Shown: one piece after another, positions 35,211 through 44,191 of the stretch
Numbering within the stretch: position 1 is the stretch's first letter
How the letters are laid out: every line of letters starts with the position of its first letter
Assembly: GCF_023701485.1 (NCBI RefSeq)
Contig: NZ_JAMQBK010000062.1
Location: 116,057-180,056, forward strand
DNA length: 64,000 bases
Source of the DNA: Aporhodopirellula aestuarii
GTDB lineage: Bacteria > Planctomycetota > Planctomycetia > Pirellulales > Pirellulaceae
Direction: 5' to 3'
Program-made: the position numbers and the translations under genes
The notes under the pieces: generated by a model
Seen by the model: only the letters and a program-made list of their open reading frames with translations
Databases searched by the model: none
Told to the model about the DNA's origin: nothing

Positions 35211-36215
35211 ATGTCTCAACGTCGCCCCCTCGATTGCTGCCGCTCACGTTCTTCCCTCGGATCAGGCCCCTACCTCGGATTTCGTCGCGTCACCGCAGCG
35301 GTTGCGATCGGTCTGGTCGCTGTTTTCTCGGTGATCGCGTTGTCCTCCCCCATCGCTGCCCAAACGCGGGGCAAGAGCGCCGCGAAGGAGGAGGAGGATC
35401 CGGCGCTCAAGCCACGACCCGAGAAATTGGTCACGAAGGACAACGTCAATCTCAGCACGTTCTATTTCCCGTCCAAATTGGGGAAGGAAGCGCCGCCCGT
35501 CATTCTGGTCCACGAATGGAAAGGCCAAGCCGCACCGTACCTAAAACTGTGCATGGCCCTTCGTGAAGCTGGGTTTGCGGTTTTGGTGGTCGAGTACCGT
35601 GGGCACGGCAACAGCAAGACATTCACGGATGTATCGGGGAATCAGGAGAACTTCAACATTGCAACGATGGGCCGCCGAGACGTCGACGCGATCGTGCGTT
35701 TCGACATCGAGGAAGCGAAGCAATTTCTCAAAGGAGAGAACAACGCCGGCCGGCTCAATCTGAACGCGTTGTGCATGATCGGGATCAAAGAAGGATCGAT
35801 CATCGCCGGTTATTGGGCGGCTCGCGACTGGAAAATCCCTAGCGTCGGTCGGATGAAACAAGGCCAAGACGTGAAGGCGTTGGTTTATGTTTCACCGGAG
35901 AAGAATCTCAACGGTCTCTCGATGAACATGCCCGTCACGGATATGGCTCTGGTTCGGCTTCCCACGCTGATTATCGCCGGCAAAGACAGTTCGCAGGGCA
36001 AAGATGCCGAACGCATGGGTAGTCGTCTCGAGACTGTCAAAAAGAAACTTCATCGCGGATCCGCAGTGGGATTTGAGATGGTGTTGCCGCAAACCAACTT
36101 GAGCGGACCCGCTTTGGTGAACGAAGAATCAACGGTCATTCCAAAGATCATCGAGTTCCTCAAAGCAAACGTCCGCATCAGCAAGACGGAAAACCCCTGG
36201 ATCGAACGTCAGTAA
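35211..36215 (+). CDS. Exported alpha/beta-hydrolase-like protein lacking the usual nucleophile
   Basis: 334 residues. N-terminal hydrophobic segment at about 28-50 (TAAVAIGLVAVFSVIALSS), probably a signal peptide with a long n-region, then an Arg/Glu/Lys-rich stretch. The fold is recognisable: PPVILVHEWKGQAAPY (HxxxGQ oxyanion region), GFAVLVVEYRGHGNSKT, and a late LPTLIIAGKDSSQGKD. The nucleophile elbow reads G191-I-K193-E-G195 (CMIGIKEGSIIAGY), so the expected Ser/Cys/Asp is Lys. This suggests a non-hydrolytic or altered function. The partner and substrate are unknown. The ATG at 35211 is taken; no strong Shine-Dalgarno is visible. It is isolated on its strand and converges with a sulfatase. 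Confidence 0.75.
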   Translation: MSQRRPLDCCRSRSSLGSGPYLGFRRVTAAVAIGLVAVFSVIALSSPIAAQTRGKSAAKEEEDPALKPRPEKLVTKDNVNLSTFYFPSKLGKEAPPVILVHEWKGQAAPYLKLCMALREAGFAVLVVEYRGHGNSKTFTDVSGNQENFNIATMGRRDVDAIVRFDIEEAKQFLKGENNAGRLNLNALCMIGIKEGSIIAGYWAARDWKIPSVGRMKQGQDVKALVYVSPEKNLNGLSMNMPVTDMALVRLPTLIIAGKDSSQGKDAERMGSRLETVKKKLHRGSAVGFEMVLPQTNLSGPALVNEESTVIPKIIEFLKANVRISKTENPWIERQ

Positions 36216-36269
36216 GAGTTCGCTGGCTTGTTTACCCCGCTGGCGTTGATGAGCGGCTGGTGCCGAGTG

Positions 36270-37712
36270 TTACTGCACTGAACGCGTGCGTCCATCGGCC
36301 CGAGCTTTCGCCAAGGCTGCCGAGAGTCGTTCGATGACTTCTGGATTTTTGCTGGCGAGATTTTTGGTTTCGCCGCGGTCTTCGGAGAGATCGAACAGTT
36401 CGTGGACCTTCTTGCCGTTGTCTGTGGACTCGATCAACTTCCAACGACCCGCTCGAATTGCGATCGCGTTGTCCTTCGTGTCGCCTTGGACAAAGGCGAT
36501 CTCGCGAAGCGGTTGTTCCGGTTTCGTATCGAGCAACGCCGGCAGGATGCTGAACGAGTCCTCCCCGGCGTCGTCAGGGAGTGGGGTATCGAGAATGTCG
36601 GCAATCGTGGCCATCATGTCAGTCAGGCACACTAATTGGGTCGACAGCGAGTCCGGCGCGACTTTGCCGGGCCAACGGGCGATAAACGGGATACGGTGTC
36701 CGCCTTCGTAAGGAGAGCCTTTGCCGTCATGCCAGGGACCGTTGGTATAGTGTCCCATCGCCCGAGCATCCAGTTTTGCGGTTTTGAACTTTTCGCGGAT
36801 GTTGTGTGAATCGACCGCGAGGTTGAGGACAGTGTCCTGTGTTCCCTTAAAATCTTTCGGGCTGTTACCGTTATCACTCGTAAAGATAAGCAGGGTATTG
36901 TCGGCGATTTTTAGTTCGTCGAGCGTGTCGATGATTTCGCCCACGTGGAAATCGAGTTCTTGGACGTAGTCCCCAAGCAATCCCGCCTGGCTCGTACCGC
37001 GAAATGGTGCTGCGGGAGTCACGTGGGTGTGCGGGGCGCAGGGAGTGAAGTAGAGAAAGAATGGCGTGTCCGAATTTTCACGAATGAACTCGATCGCTTT
37101 CTCGGTCAATCGCGTGTCGACCTGATCTTCAACGCGTGGTTCGGCCAAACCCGATGGGAATACCTGCCCCTTCACAACCTCTAGTTTTTTGCCAGGTTCG
37201 AGACCGAAAAAGTCGTGGTTCTCAACGAACGCGCGATACTGATCGTTGTGATTGGTGGGGACTCCAAAGTGGTAACTGAAGCCGGCTTCGAGTGGACCGG
37301 GACTCAGTGGTTTTTCCCAATTCGGGCCGTAGCCGAGATGCCATTTGCCCACCGCGGCTGACCGGTATCCGTGCTCTTTGACGAGTGACGCCAAGGTCAT
37401 TCGGCCTGGTTCGAGCCGGTAACCGTTTCCTTTGCGATGCAGACGCCACGGTGATTGTCCGGTCATCAGTCCGTAGCGGGATGGCGAACAAACCGACGCC
37501 GCCGAGTGGGCGTCGATGAACATCATGCCTTCACTGGCCAACGTATCAATGTTGGGCGTCTGAATCTTCGTGGCACCGAAGCAACTCACGTCACCGTATC
37601 CCAGATCGTCTGCCATGATGATGACGATGTTGGGATGCGGCGGAGCGGCAAACGCGGTGACCGAACCGAAGAAGAACGCGAGAAGACCGAGGAGGTACAT
37701 GTTGGTTCGCAT
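36270..37712 (-). CDS. Arylsulfatase (S1 family)
   Basis: 480 residues with a signal peptide (LLGLLAFFFGSVTAFA). Metal site HPNIVIIMADDLGYGDVSCFG, formylglycine motif Cys75-Ser-Pro-Ser-Arg79 (VCSPSRYGLMTGQ), KWHLGYGPNW, FTSDNGNSP and PYEGGHRIPFIARWPG. All standard residues for a calcium-dependent exported sulfatase are present. Sequence style (DLGYGDVSCFGATKIQTPNID, GRWKLIESTDNG) is that of the large arylsulfatase A-like group acting on sulfated glycans. The gene is divergent from the next sulfatase and converges with the hydrolase-like gene. The substrate is not readable from sequence. Confidence 0.94.
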   Translation of the reverse strand: MRTNMYLLGLLAFFFGSVTAFAAPPHPNIVIIMADDLGYGDVSCFGATKIQTPNIDTLASEGMMFIDAHSAASVCSPSRYGLMTGQSPWRLHRKGNGYRLEPGRMTLASLVKEHGYRSAAVGKWHLGYGPNWEKPLSPGPLEAGFSYHFGVPTNHNDQYRAFVENHDFFGLEPGKKLEVVKGQVFPSGLAEPRVEDQVDTRLTEKAIEFIRENSDTPFFLYFTPCAPHTHVTPAAPFRGTSQAGLLGDYVQELDFHVGEIIDTLDELKIADNTLLIFTSDNGNSPKDFKGTQDTVLNLAVDSHNIREKFKTAKLDARAMGHYTNGPWHDGKGSPYEGGHRIPFIARWPGKVAPDSLSTQLVCLTDMMATIADILDTPLPDDAGEDSFSILPALLDTKPEQPLREIAFVQGDTKDNAIAIRAGRWKLIESTDNGKKVHELFDLSEDRGETKNLASKNPEVIERLSAALAKARADGRTRSVQ

Positions 37713-38345
37713 GGGGAATCAGTTACGTGTGGAATAGGTTGACAAGAAACGTCGCAGGCCAGATCGAATGGACCGCGGGGCCGGCGGCAGGCAGGGCGGC
37801 GCGTTGCGGACATTCTAAAGCAGTGAGTCGGTCGATTTTGCTGATTTTGAACCAAACGAGAATCATTGGCCACTGTTTTTAGGCTCGATTTCATCGAATT
37901 CGCACACTTGGTCTCCGTCGTGATGGTGACGGCGATGACGCTCAACGCATGGGCGAATCCCGTTGTCGCGATTGAGGATGGGGTGCAATTGGAAGAGGTG
38001 TCTAGGGAGGTGGCGTTCTCTTGACCAGTGGATTAATGTTGGAATCAACGCCGGTCGGTTGACGCAAATCGGTATGGGGGTGGCGGAAAACGTCATTGGG
38101 AAACGCAGTGCGCGAACGACAATGTTGTCGTTGATCGTGCTCCTCGTGACCTGCTCTCCTGCCGATCGATGAAGTCCGTTGATCGTCCGGTAATCACCGT
38201 GCTTTTCTGATTGCAATGAATGCTTGCTGCGTGGCCGTGAGCGAGCCCATCGTCGCCGAATGTGTCAATCTGTTCAGAGTTGCCCGATACCCGATCGATC
38301 CGAAGCCGTCTTGTCTCAACGAATATCCCCAACCTCGATTCACGA
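37713..38345. other. Divergent region between two sulfatases
   Basis: 633 bases. No convincing gene on either strand, though short open frames cross it. It contains GAATCAACGCCGGTCGGTTG at about 38041, similar to the motif near 19525, and must hold both sulfatase promoters. Confidence 0.5.
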
Positions 38346-39779
38346 ATGAGTCCATTGATGATGTGCAAAAAGATGTTCTTGGTCGCGATCTGTGTTGCCT
38401 TGTTTGGTCTCGCCGTCGATTCGGCGTCGGCGGATGAGGCGTCATCCAAACCGAACATCGTGTTTATCTTCGGCGACGATTGGGGATGGGGCGATTTGGG
38501 TTGTCACGGTCACCCGTATGTGAAGACGCCGAATCTCGATCGGTTGGCTCGCGAGGGCACCGATTACCAGCGATTTACGGTTGCCAGTGGTGTTTGTTCG
38601 CCGAGTCGAACCGCAGTCATGACGGGGCATTTTCCGGCACGCTTTAATATCGACGGTCACTTTGCGTGGGTGCCCAGTAACGCCAAACGCAACATGCCCG
38701 ATTGGCTCGATCCGCAGACGGTGACGATGCCGAGATTATTGCAGTCGGCCGGTTACGCGACCGCTCACTTCGGTAAATGGCATTTGTCCAACGACATGAT
38801 TCCGGATTCGCCATCTCCGATGGAATATGGCTACGACCGTTACGGTGCATTTAATTGTTCGGGCGAACAAATGCCGGTGCACGAAGATGCCGATAACGCG
38901 ACTGACTTCATCCACAGCAGTGTCGATGCGGGTAAACCGTTCTTTATCAATTTGTGGGTGCACGAACCACACACGCCATTTCACGTTGTGCCGAAGTACC
39001 GTTGGAAATATCGCGACAGCGGTTTGGAAGAAGCCGATGAGATCTATGCGTCGGTGCTGACTCACGCCGACGAACGCATCGGCGAAGTTCTTGATACTCT
39101 CGATCGGTTGAACTTGACTGAAAACACGCTGGTGATCTTCAGTTCCGACAACGGGCCTGCGCGAGGCTCGGCGTCGGCGTCACTGGATCTGATGTATGAC
39201 ACGGCAACCGGGGCAGGCTTCGGAATCGCGGCGTCGAAAGGAATCACAGCCGGACGGAAGGGGTATAAGGCCTCGTTGTTTGAAGGCGGGATCAACGTTC
39301 CATTCATTGCCCGTTGGCCAGGAAAGATCGCAGCGGGAAAGGTGGATGACGAACTGATGATTTCAGCGGTTGACCTGTTGCCGACCTTTTGCGAGGTCGC
39401 CGGTGCTCCGCTTCCTGTAGGTTACCAACCCGATGGGATCAGTCAGCTTGCGGGACTACAAGGCAAGGAAAGCCAAGGTCGCAGCAAACCGCTGTTCTGG
39501 AAAATGGGGAACAAAGGCAAACCGACGCAGCGGAATCCTTTTCACTGGGTGTCGTACTGCATCGTGTTCCAAAATTGGAAACTTCTTGCCAACGAAGACT
39601 CCTCCTATTTCGAGCTCTATGACATCGTCAGCGATCCGTACGAGAAGGTGGACCTAAAAGAGTCCAAGCCTGAAGTGGCGGCCCAGTTGCTGGAGGAAAT
39701 TGCAAATTGGAAAGAGACGTTGCCGACAAAACCGGACTCAAAAACGTTCTCGTCGCTTCGGAACGAACCCTCCAAATAA
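38346..39779 (+). CDS. Sulfatase (S1 family)
   Basis: 477 residues with a signal peptide (MFLVAICVALFGLAVDSASA). Metal site KPNIVFIFGDDWGWGDLGCHG, catalytic Cys84-Ser-Pro-Ser-Arg88 (GVCSPSRTAVMTG), FGKWHLSN, IFSSDNGPARGS and FEGGINVPFIARWPG. Complete and canonical. Possible starts are 38346 (MSPLMMCKK), 38358 and 38361; all keep the signal peptide, and the longest in-frame ATG at 38262 is not supported because the upstream residues are not leader-like. It opens the rightward polysaccharide-degradation region. Confidence 0.93.
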   Translation: MSPLMMCKKMFLVAICVALFGLAVDSASADEASSKPNIVFIFGDDWGWGDLGCHGHPYVKTPNLDRLAREGTDYQRFTVASGVCSPSRTAVMTGHFPARFNIDGHFAWVPSNAKRNMPDWLDPQTVTMPRLLQSAGYATAHFGKWHLSNDMIPDSPSPMEYGYDRYGAFNCSGEQMPVHEDADNATDFIHSSVDAGKPFFINLWVHEPHTPFHVVPKYRWKYRDSGLEEADEIYASVLTHADERIGEVLDTLDRLNLTENTLVIFSSDNGPARGSASASLDLMYDTATGAGFGIAASKGITAGRKGYKASLFEGGINVPFIARWPGKIAAGKVDDELMISAVDLLPTFCEVAGAPLPVGYQPDGISQLAGLQGKESQGRSKPLFWKMGNKGKPTQRNPFHWVSYCIVFQNWKLLANEDSSYFELYDIVSDPYEKVDLKESKPEVAAQLLEEIANWKETLPTKPDSKTFSSLRNEPSK

Positions 39780-40128
39780 AGTTCGGCCGCGTGACTCGTT
39801 GATCATGCCAGGGCATCGTCTCGCCGACTTGCTCGTGAGCGATTTCGTGTGACGCACCGGTCTCGCCTGCAGGGGTGATCTTCGGAGATCGGTCGGTTCT
39901 TCGTTTCAGCTTGATTCGTCATGCGAGCCGTCTGGCGATTCGCGATAGCGGAAACTCTTATTCGTGGTGCCGCCATTCTCTGCGGTTTCTGACCACCTGG
40001 GGGGCTCATGTGAGGGGCCTTCGTCTGAACGCATTTTGGCCGATGGTCGGATTCGGCGGAGATTTTCCGGAATTTTTGTAAACGATGGCGCTGCGTGGAA
40101 TCTATATCCAGACGAAGGAAATTTTATC
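39780..40128 (+). other. Region upstream of the ECF sigma gene
   Basis: 349 bases, no gene. It contains a small GATCT-TCGG-AGATC stem near 39877. An autoregulatory sigma promoter may lie here; I cannot place it. Confidence 0.45.
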
Positions 40129-40131
40129 TTG
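40115..40131 (+). promoter_or_regulatory. Ribosome-binding site deciding a TTG start
   Basis: AAGGA at 40115-40119 is followed, after nine bases, by TTG at 40129. The only upstream in-frame initiator (a GTG at 39964) has no such site, and the encoded upstream residues are not sigma-like, so the TTG is the likely start. Confidence 0.65.
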
Positions 40132-40677
40132 ACTGACCCTGGCTTAGACCTCGAACGCAACCAGCGTTTCATCGGACTACTGGCGCGGACGGAGCATATC
40201 GTTCGACGGTTCGCTCGTGGACTTCTTCCGGGAGGGGATGGTCTTGATGATGTTCTCCAAGAGACGGCGTTGGAGGCCTGGAAGAAGTTCTCTGATTTTG
40301 AATCGAACGAGTTGGGCGGGACGGCCAACGACTTCGCTTGTTGGGTTTGCGTGATCGCTCGCTACAAGGTGCTTAGCTATCAGCGTGATAGGTCACGTGA
40401 CCGGATCGTCTTTCGAGACGAATTGCTCGCTGAATTGGCTGACCTGGCGCTCGGCGGGCTGGGCTCACAAGAGGATGAACTGAACGCTGTTGAAGATTGC
40501 CTCGAAAAGATGGGTGAGAAGTCTCGGAGGCTTTTGTTAAGCGTCCATCGATGTGGTGATTCGGTTGCAAAGATCGCAGAAGAAACTCAGAAGAAGCCTC
40601 GACAGCTCTACTATCAAATCAATTTGCTGCGTTCTGCATTGCTAGACTGCGTGCGGATGAGAATGGCTGAGGATTAA
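40129..40677 (+). CDS. ECF RNA polymerase sigma factor, planctomycete/verrucomicrobial type
   Basis: 182 residues from the TTG at 40129. Region 2: LARTEHIVRRFARGLLPGGD, DDVLQETALEAWKKFSDFE, NDFACWVCVIARYKVLSYQR. Region 4: CLEKMGEKSRRLLLSVHRCG, DSVAKIAEETQKKPRQLYYQ. This pattern (a 'gvs1'-like ECF group) is found next to FecR/LamG membrane proteins in planctomycetes. Such factors are thought to be released when the paired membrane protein senses a signal. The FecR-LamG gene begins four bases after its stop, and two sulfatases and a GH97 follow, which suggests that it drives the polysaccharide-degradation genes. This link is inference from position. Confidence 0.9.
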   Translation: MTDPGLDLERNQRFIGLLARTEHIVRRFARGLLPGGDGLDDVLQETALEAWKKFSDFESNELGGTANDFACWVCVIARYKVLSYQRDRSRDRIVFRDELLAELADLALGGLGSQEDELNAVEDCLEKMGEKSRRLLLSVHRCGDSVAKIAEETQKKPRQLYYQINLLRSALLDCVRMRMAED

Positions 40678-40681
40678 CAAC

Positions 40682-42394
40682 ATGGATAAAGAACTGCGTG
40701 ACTTGATCTATCAAACGATCGACAACACGATTTCCCCCAGCGATTTTGATCGGCTGCAAGACGCAATGTTGGGCAATGTGGAGTTGCAACAAGAGTATCT
40801 CCGCGCGGTGAACGTTTGTGAAATTCTGTCCGATCCGAGCACGCTCCAATCAGAGACGCTGGCAGTCACGCTACCCGAGAGGCCGAGTGTCCTGTCACGA
40901 GTCGTTGGCATGCGACGAACGTTCATAAAAGCAGCCCTGGTTGCGGCCGCGACATTGTTGGTCACGTTGACGTTGCAGTCTTATGTGGGGATCCAGGCTC
41001 GGGTTGCATCGCCGATTGCAGTCAGCAGCGTCATCAATCAGCAACCTGTCGTCCACCGCGGGCTTGCTCGGATTGTCCAACGTGTCGACTGTGTTCTCGA
41101 AGTTGAGAAATGGGGTGCAACGACGTCGGAGGAATTTCATCCGGGGGAATCGATAGCGATTTCCCAAGGACTGCTCGCTGTCGAATTCAACAACGGCGTC
41201 GTTGTCACGTTGGAGGGCCCCGCCGAGCTCGAAATTGTTACAGCCGAGAGTGCGTTTCTACATACCGGGAAGCTTTCCGCGTTGGTGCCCGAATCGGCCT
41301 ACGGTTTTGAGATCATCACACCGTCGGCGCACTGCTTGGCGGATGGCAAGGAATTCGGCGTCAGTGTCGATGGGACTGGAAATACCGAAGCACATGTCTT
41401 TGACGGAGAAGTTGAGTTAGTGCCGACTCGAAGCATCGTGGGCCGAAGCAACGGCACAGTAGAGAGCGACGATCGACTGACCCAGGGTTTTCGCATGCGA
41501 GCGTTGATGGCCGCGCAGGTGCCCAGCAGACGAGTCCGTCTCGACGAGCCTTGGTTCGTAACGATACCGGCTGACCGCAGCCGTTTCGTTCGGATTCCCG
41601 GCCGGGATGACGAGGTGCGATCGGACATTCCAGTTACCAATTTGCCATTGACTGACGATCTGATTCTCTGGTTCGAAGCGAGTCAGGGGGTCCAACGCGA
41701 CAATCAGTCTCGCGTGATCTCGTGGAGCAACCTCGCTGATCGCTCATCGGAAGATCTGGGCTCGCAGAAGTCGCAGCCCGCCGCGTGGCAGGTCAACCCG
41801 TCCCAGCGTCCACTGTGGAAACCGCATACTTACCCCGTTTTGAGACATCCGCATGGTTGGCCTTCGATCCAATTCGGTGGCCGAAAGAACGAAGAGTTTC
41901 TGGTGACATCACCCGTCGAAGTGGGCGACGATTTTACCGCTTTCGTTATCGCCAGTTTGCGATTTGGAAAAGGTGGCACGTTGTTGAAACTACAAGGTCA
42001 GTCTTCGTTCCGAATTTCACAGACACTAAGTCAACCCAAGTTTGTTGCCTCCTCGACCACGACGAAGAATGACAAAGCATCCAGTTACCAGCGTTCGGCG
42101 ATCAAAGGTGAATCGAACTTGCCCGACATGTTAGTTCTATGTGCGGTGCAGTACAGCCACCAAAACAACACCTTTGACCTGTACGTTGACGGACGACTCC
42201 AAGGTTCCGCGACCCCGTTGGGGAGTCCGCCGAAAAAAGGCACTCACATCTTTGGCGCAGGCGGTTCAGGCGACCGGTTCTTCTTCTCCGGAAACATCGC
42301 CGAACTCATCGTTTATAATCACATGCTCGACGCCGCTCACTTCCAAGATGCAACGGACGCGCTGCTTGAAAAGTACGAATTGTCGACTCGATAA
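40682..42394 (+). CDS. FecR-like membrane protein with C-terminal LamG-like domain
   Basis: 570 residues. The N-terminal cytoplasmic part (1-75, MDKELRDLIYQTIDNTISP) resembles FecR-type anti-sigma regulators. The membrane segment is at about 79-102 (FIKAALVAAATLLVTLTLQS). A FecR domain covers about 120-260 (GIQARVASPIAV, FNNGVVVTLEGPAELEIVTA, TPSAHCLADGKEFGVSVDG). A jelly-roll LamG/concanavalin-like domain runs from about 330 (LILWFEASQGVQRDNQSRV) to the end (GNIAELIVYNHMLDAAHFQ). With the sigma gene four bases upstream, the simplest reading is a sigma regulator whose outside domain binds sugar or a glycan. Binding is inference from the fold. No peptidase site is visible. Confidence 0.85.
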   Translation: MDKELRDLIYQTIDNTISPSDFDRLQDAMLGNVELQQEYLRAVNVCEILSDPSTLQSETLAVTLPERPSVLSRVVGMRRTFIKAALVAAATLLVTLTLQSYVGIQARVASPIAVSSVINQQPVVHRGLARIVQRVDCVLEVEKWGATTSEEFHPGESIAISQGLLAVEFNNGVVVTLEGPAELEIVTAESAFLHTGKLSALVPESAYGFEIITPSAHCLADGKEFGVSVDGTGNTEAHVFDGEVELVPTRSIVGRSNGTVESDDRLTQGFRMRALMAAQVPSRRVRLDEPWFVTIPADRSRFVRIPGRDDEVRSDIPVTNLPLTDDLILWFEASQGVQRDNQSRVISWSNLADRSSEDLGSQKSQPAAWQVNPSQRPLWKPHTYPVLRHPHGWPSIQFGGRKNEEFLVTSPVEVGDDFTAFVIASLRFGKGGTLLKLQGQSSFRISQTLSQPKFVASSTTTKNDKASSYQRSAIKGESNLPDMLVLCAVQYSHQNNTFDLYVDGRLQGSATPLGSPPKKGTHIFGAGGSGDRFFFSGNIAELIVYNHMLDAAHFQDATDALLEKYELSTR

Positions 42395-42672
42395 CCAGCC
42401 GTTCGGCATCGAGTCTCAATGAATTGGGATGTCCAGCGTGTCGCATTTGTCGAGGAAGTGAACGCAGAGCGGATTTTGTTGGCTGCGAGTTGAGCCAGCC
42501 TGTTCGGTCGCATTGAGTAAGAGGCTGTGCGCTTGGTCAATGATTTCGAGTCTGTTTGCTTCATCCTCGCCCGTACTGCGTCAATCGCACTCAAGTCAGT
42601 GTGGCCGGCCAATACCGGTTACAATTCCTATCGAATCCAGGACCTCACCAGTTTCCCCCACTTGTGCCTATC

Positions 42673-44181
42673 ATGATGTATCGATTTGTTTCGGTTTTCT
42701 GTGTGTTATTTGCCGCGACGATTGTCTCAGCCGATGATCGTCCGAACATCCTCTGGATCTTTTCTGAGGATCTCTCGCCGTTCATGGGTTGTTACGATGA
42801 TCCCATCAATGCGGGACACACGCCCGCGATCGACGAACTCGCCTCCAATGGCGTGCTTTTCAAACGTGTGTTTGTTCCTGCACCGGTTTGCTCGGCTTGT
42901 CGTTCGGCGATCATTACCGGTGTGATGCAAACCACGACGGGGACGCACCAACACCGGTCGGGACGGTTTACGAACGGGCAAATCGTTCCAGAGAATTTGC
43001 GGATCGAGTTGCCCGACGGGATCAAGACGATTCCGGAGTTGATGCGATCCGCTGGGTATTTCACCTTCAACAGTGGCAAAGACGACTACAACTTTCACTA
43101 CGATCGGCGCGAACTCTACACAGTCGGTAACAAGCCTGACTATCGAGCCGGCATGAACGGTTGGCAAGGGAATACGGCTCATCGCAACATGTCGGTAACC
43201 GAGGACACGTGGAACGCGCGGCCCGACAAAGATCAACCGTGGTTTGGCCAGATCGAGATCAAAGGCGGTAAGGCCAATGCGAAACACGTTCGTGAGGGCG
43301 AGTTGTTGGCGGTCGACGAAGTTCCTTTGCCACCGTACTTCCCCGATACACCGGGCCACCGTGCCTCGTGGACGATGCACTACAATGCCGCTCGTGGTGC
43401 CGATGCTCGCGTCGACGAAATTTTGGCGCAGCTTGAAGCCGACGGTGAACTTGACCGCACGATTGTTTTCTTCTTTTCCGATCACGGCAGCAATCACTCG
43501 CTGCGACACAAACAGTTTTGCTATGAAGGCGGCGTCCATGTTCCGCTAGTCATCAAAGGCGGTCATCCGATATTGAAAGCGGGAACGGTGCGGAACGATC
43601 TGGTTTCGGGACTTGATATATCAGCCACCACGCTGGCTTTGGGTGGCGTCGAGATCCCCGAATATTTGGACGGGCATGATTTATTCGGTACGCAATTTAA
43701 ACCGCGTGAGTATGTCATATCGGCTCGCGATCGATGCGACTACACCATCGACCGCATTCGCACCGTGCGGACAGATAAACTTCGCTATATTCGCAATTAC
43801 TTCCCTGATCGTCCGATGCTGCAAGCGCAGTACCGCGACAACAAAGTGGAAGTACTTGATCTCAAGCGGTTGCATGCGGCCGGACAACTCACCGATTACC
43901 AGGATGAGCACTGGTTCGGCGTTCGCCCTGAGGAGGAGCTTTACGACCTCGAGTCCGATCCGCACCAAATCAACAACTTGGCGTCCGAGCCCGCGTACCA
44001 CGACGAACTGATTCGTCATCGTGAAATACTCGAGGGCTGGATCAAGAATACGAACGACCAAGGGCAGTATCCCGAATCGGTCGAGCAATTAAAGGCCACG
44101 TACGACCTTTGGAAAAACAAACCCATCTTCCGTGACGCGGATGTGAATCCCGAGTATGACCAGTTCCGCAACGATTCGTGA
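42673..44181 (+). CDS. Sulfatase (S1 family, CxAxR type)
   Basis: 502 residues with a signal peptide (FVSVFCVLFAATIVSA). Metal site RPNILWIFSEDLSPFMGCYD, catalytic motif Cys73-Ser-Ala-Cys-Arg77 (PVCSACRSAIITG): Ala replaces the usual Pro and Cys replaces Ser, but the Arg needed for formylglycine formation is retained. Further blocks are FFFSDHGSNHSLRHKQFCYE, FYRNDLVSGLDISATTLAL-like and ARDRCDYTIDRIRTVRTDK. The start ATG at 42673 (or 42676) gives the signal peptide; an earlier in-frame ATG is not leader-like. It lies 278 bases after the FecR-LamG gene and 10 bases before the next sulfatase, so the two sulfatases are probably one transcription unit. Confidence 0.92.
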   Translation: MMYRFVSVFCVLFAATIVSADDRPNILWIFSEDLSPFMGCYDDPINAGHTPAIDELASNGVLFKRVFVPAPVCSACRSAIITGVMQTTTGTHQHRSGRFTNGQIVPENLRIELPDGIKTIPELMRSAGYFTFNSGKDDYNFHYDRRELYTVGNKPDYRAGMNGWQGNTAHRNMSVTEDTWNARPDKDQPWFGQIEIKGGKANAKHVREGELLAVDEVPLPPYFPDTPGHRASWTMHYNAARGADARVDEILAQLEADGELDRTIVFFFSDHGSNHSLRHKQFCYEGGVHVPLVIKGGHPILKAGTVRNDLVSGLDISATTLALGGVEIPEYLDGHDLFGTQFKPREYVISARDRCDYTIDRIRTVRTDKLRYIRNYFPDRPMLQAQYRDNKVEVLDLKRLHAAGQLTDYQDEHWFGVRPEEELYDLESDPHQINNLASEPAYHDELIRHREILEGWIKNTNDQGQYPESVEQLKATYDLWKNKPIFRDADVNPEYDQFRNDS

Positions 44182-44191
44182 TCGAACACCT

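Noticed and set aside
42727..43539. 270-codon minus-strand frame
   Set aside because: Antisense of a complete sulfatase gene.
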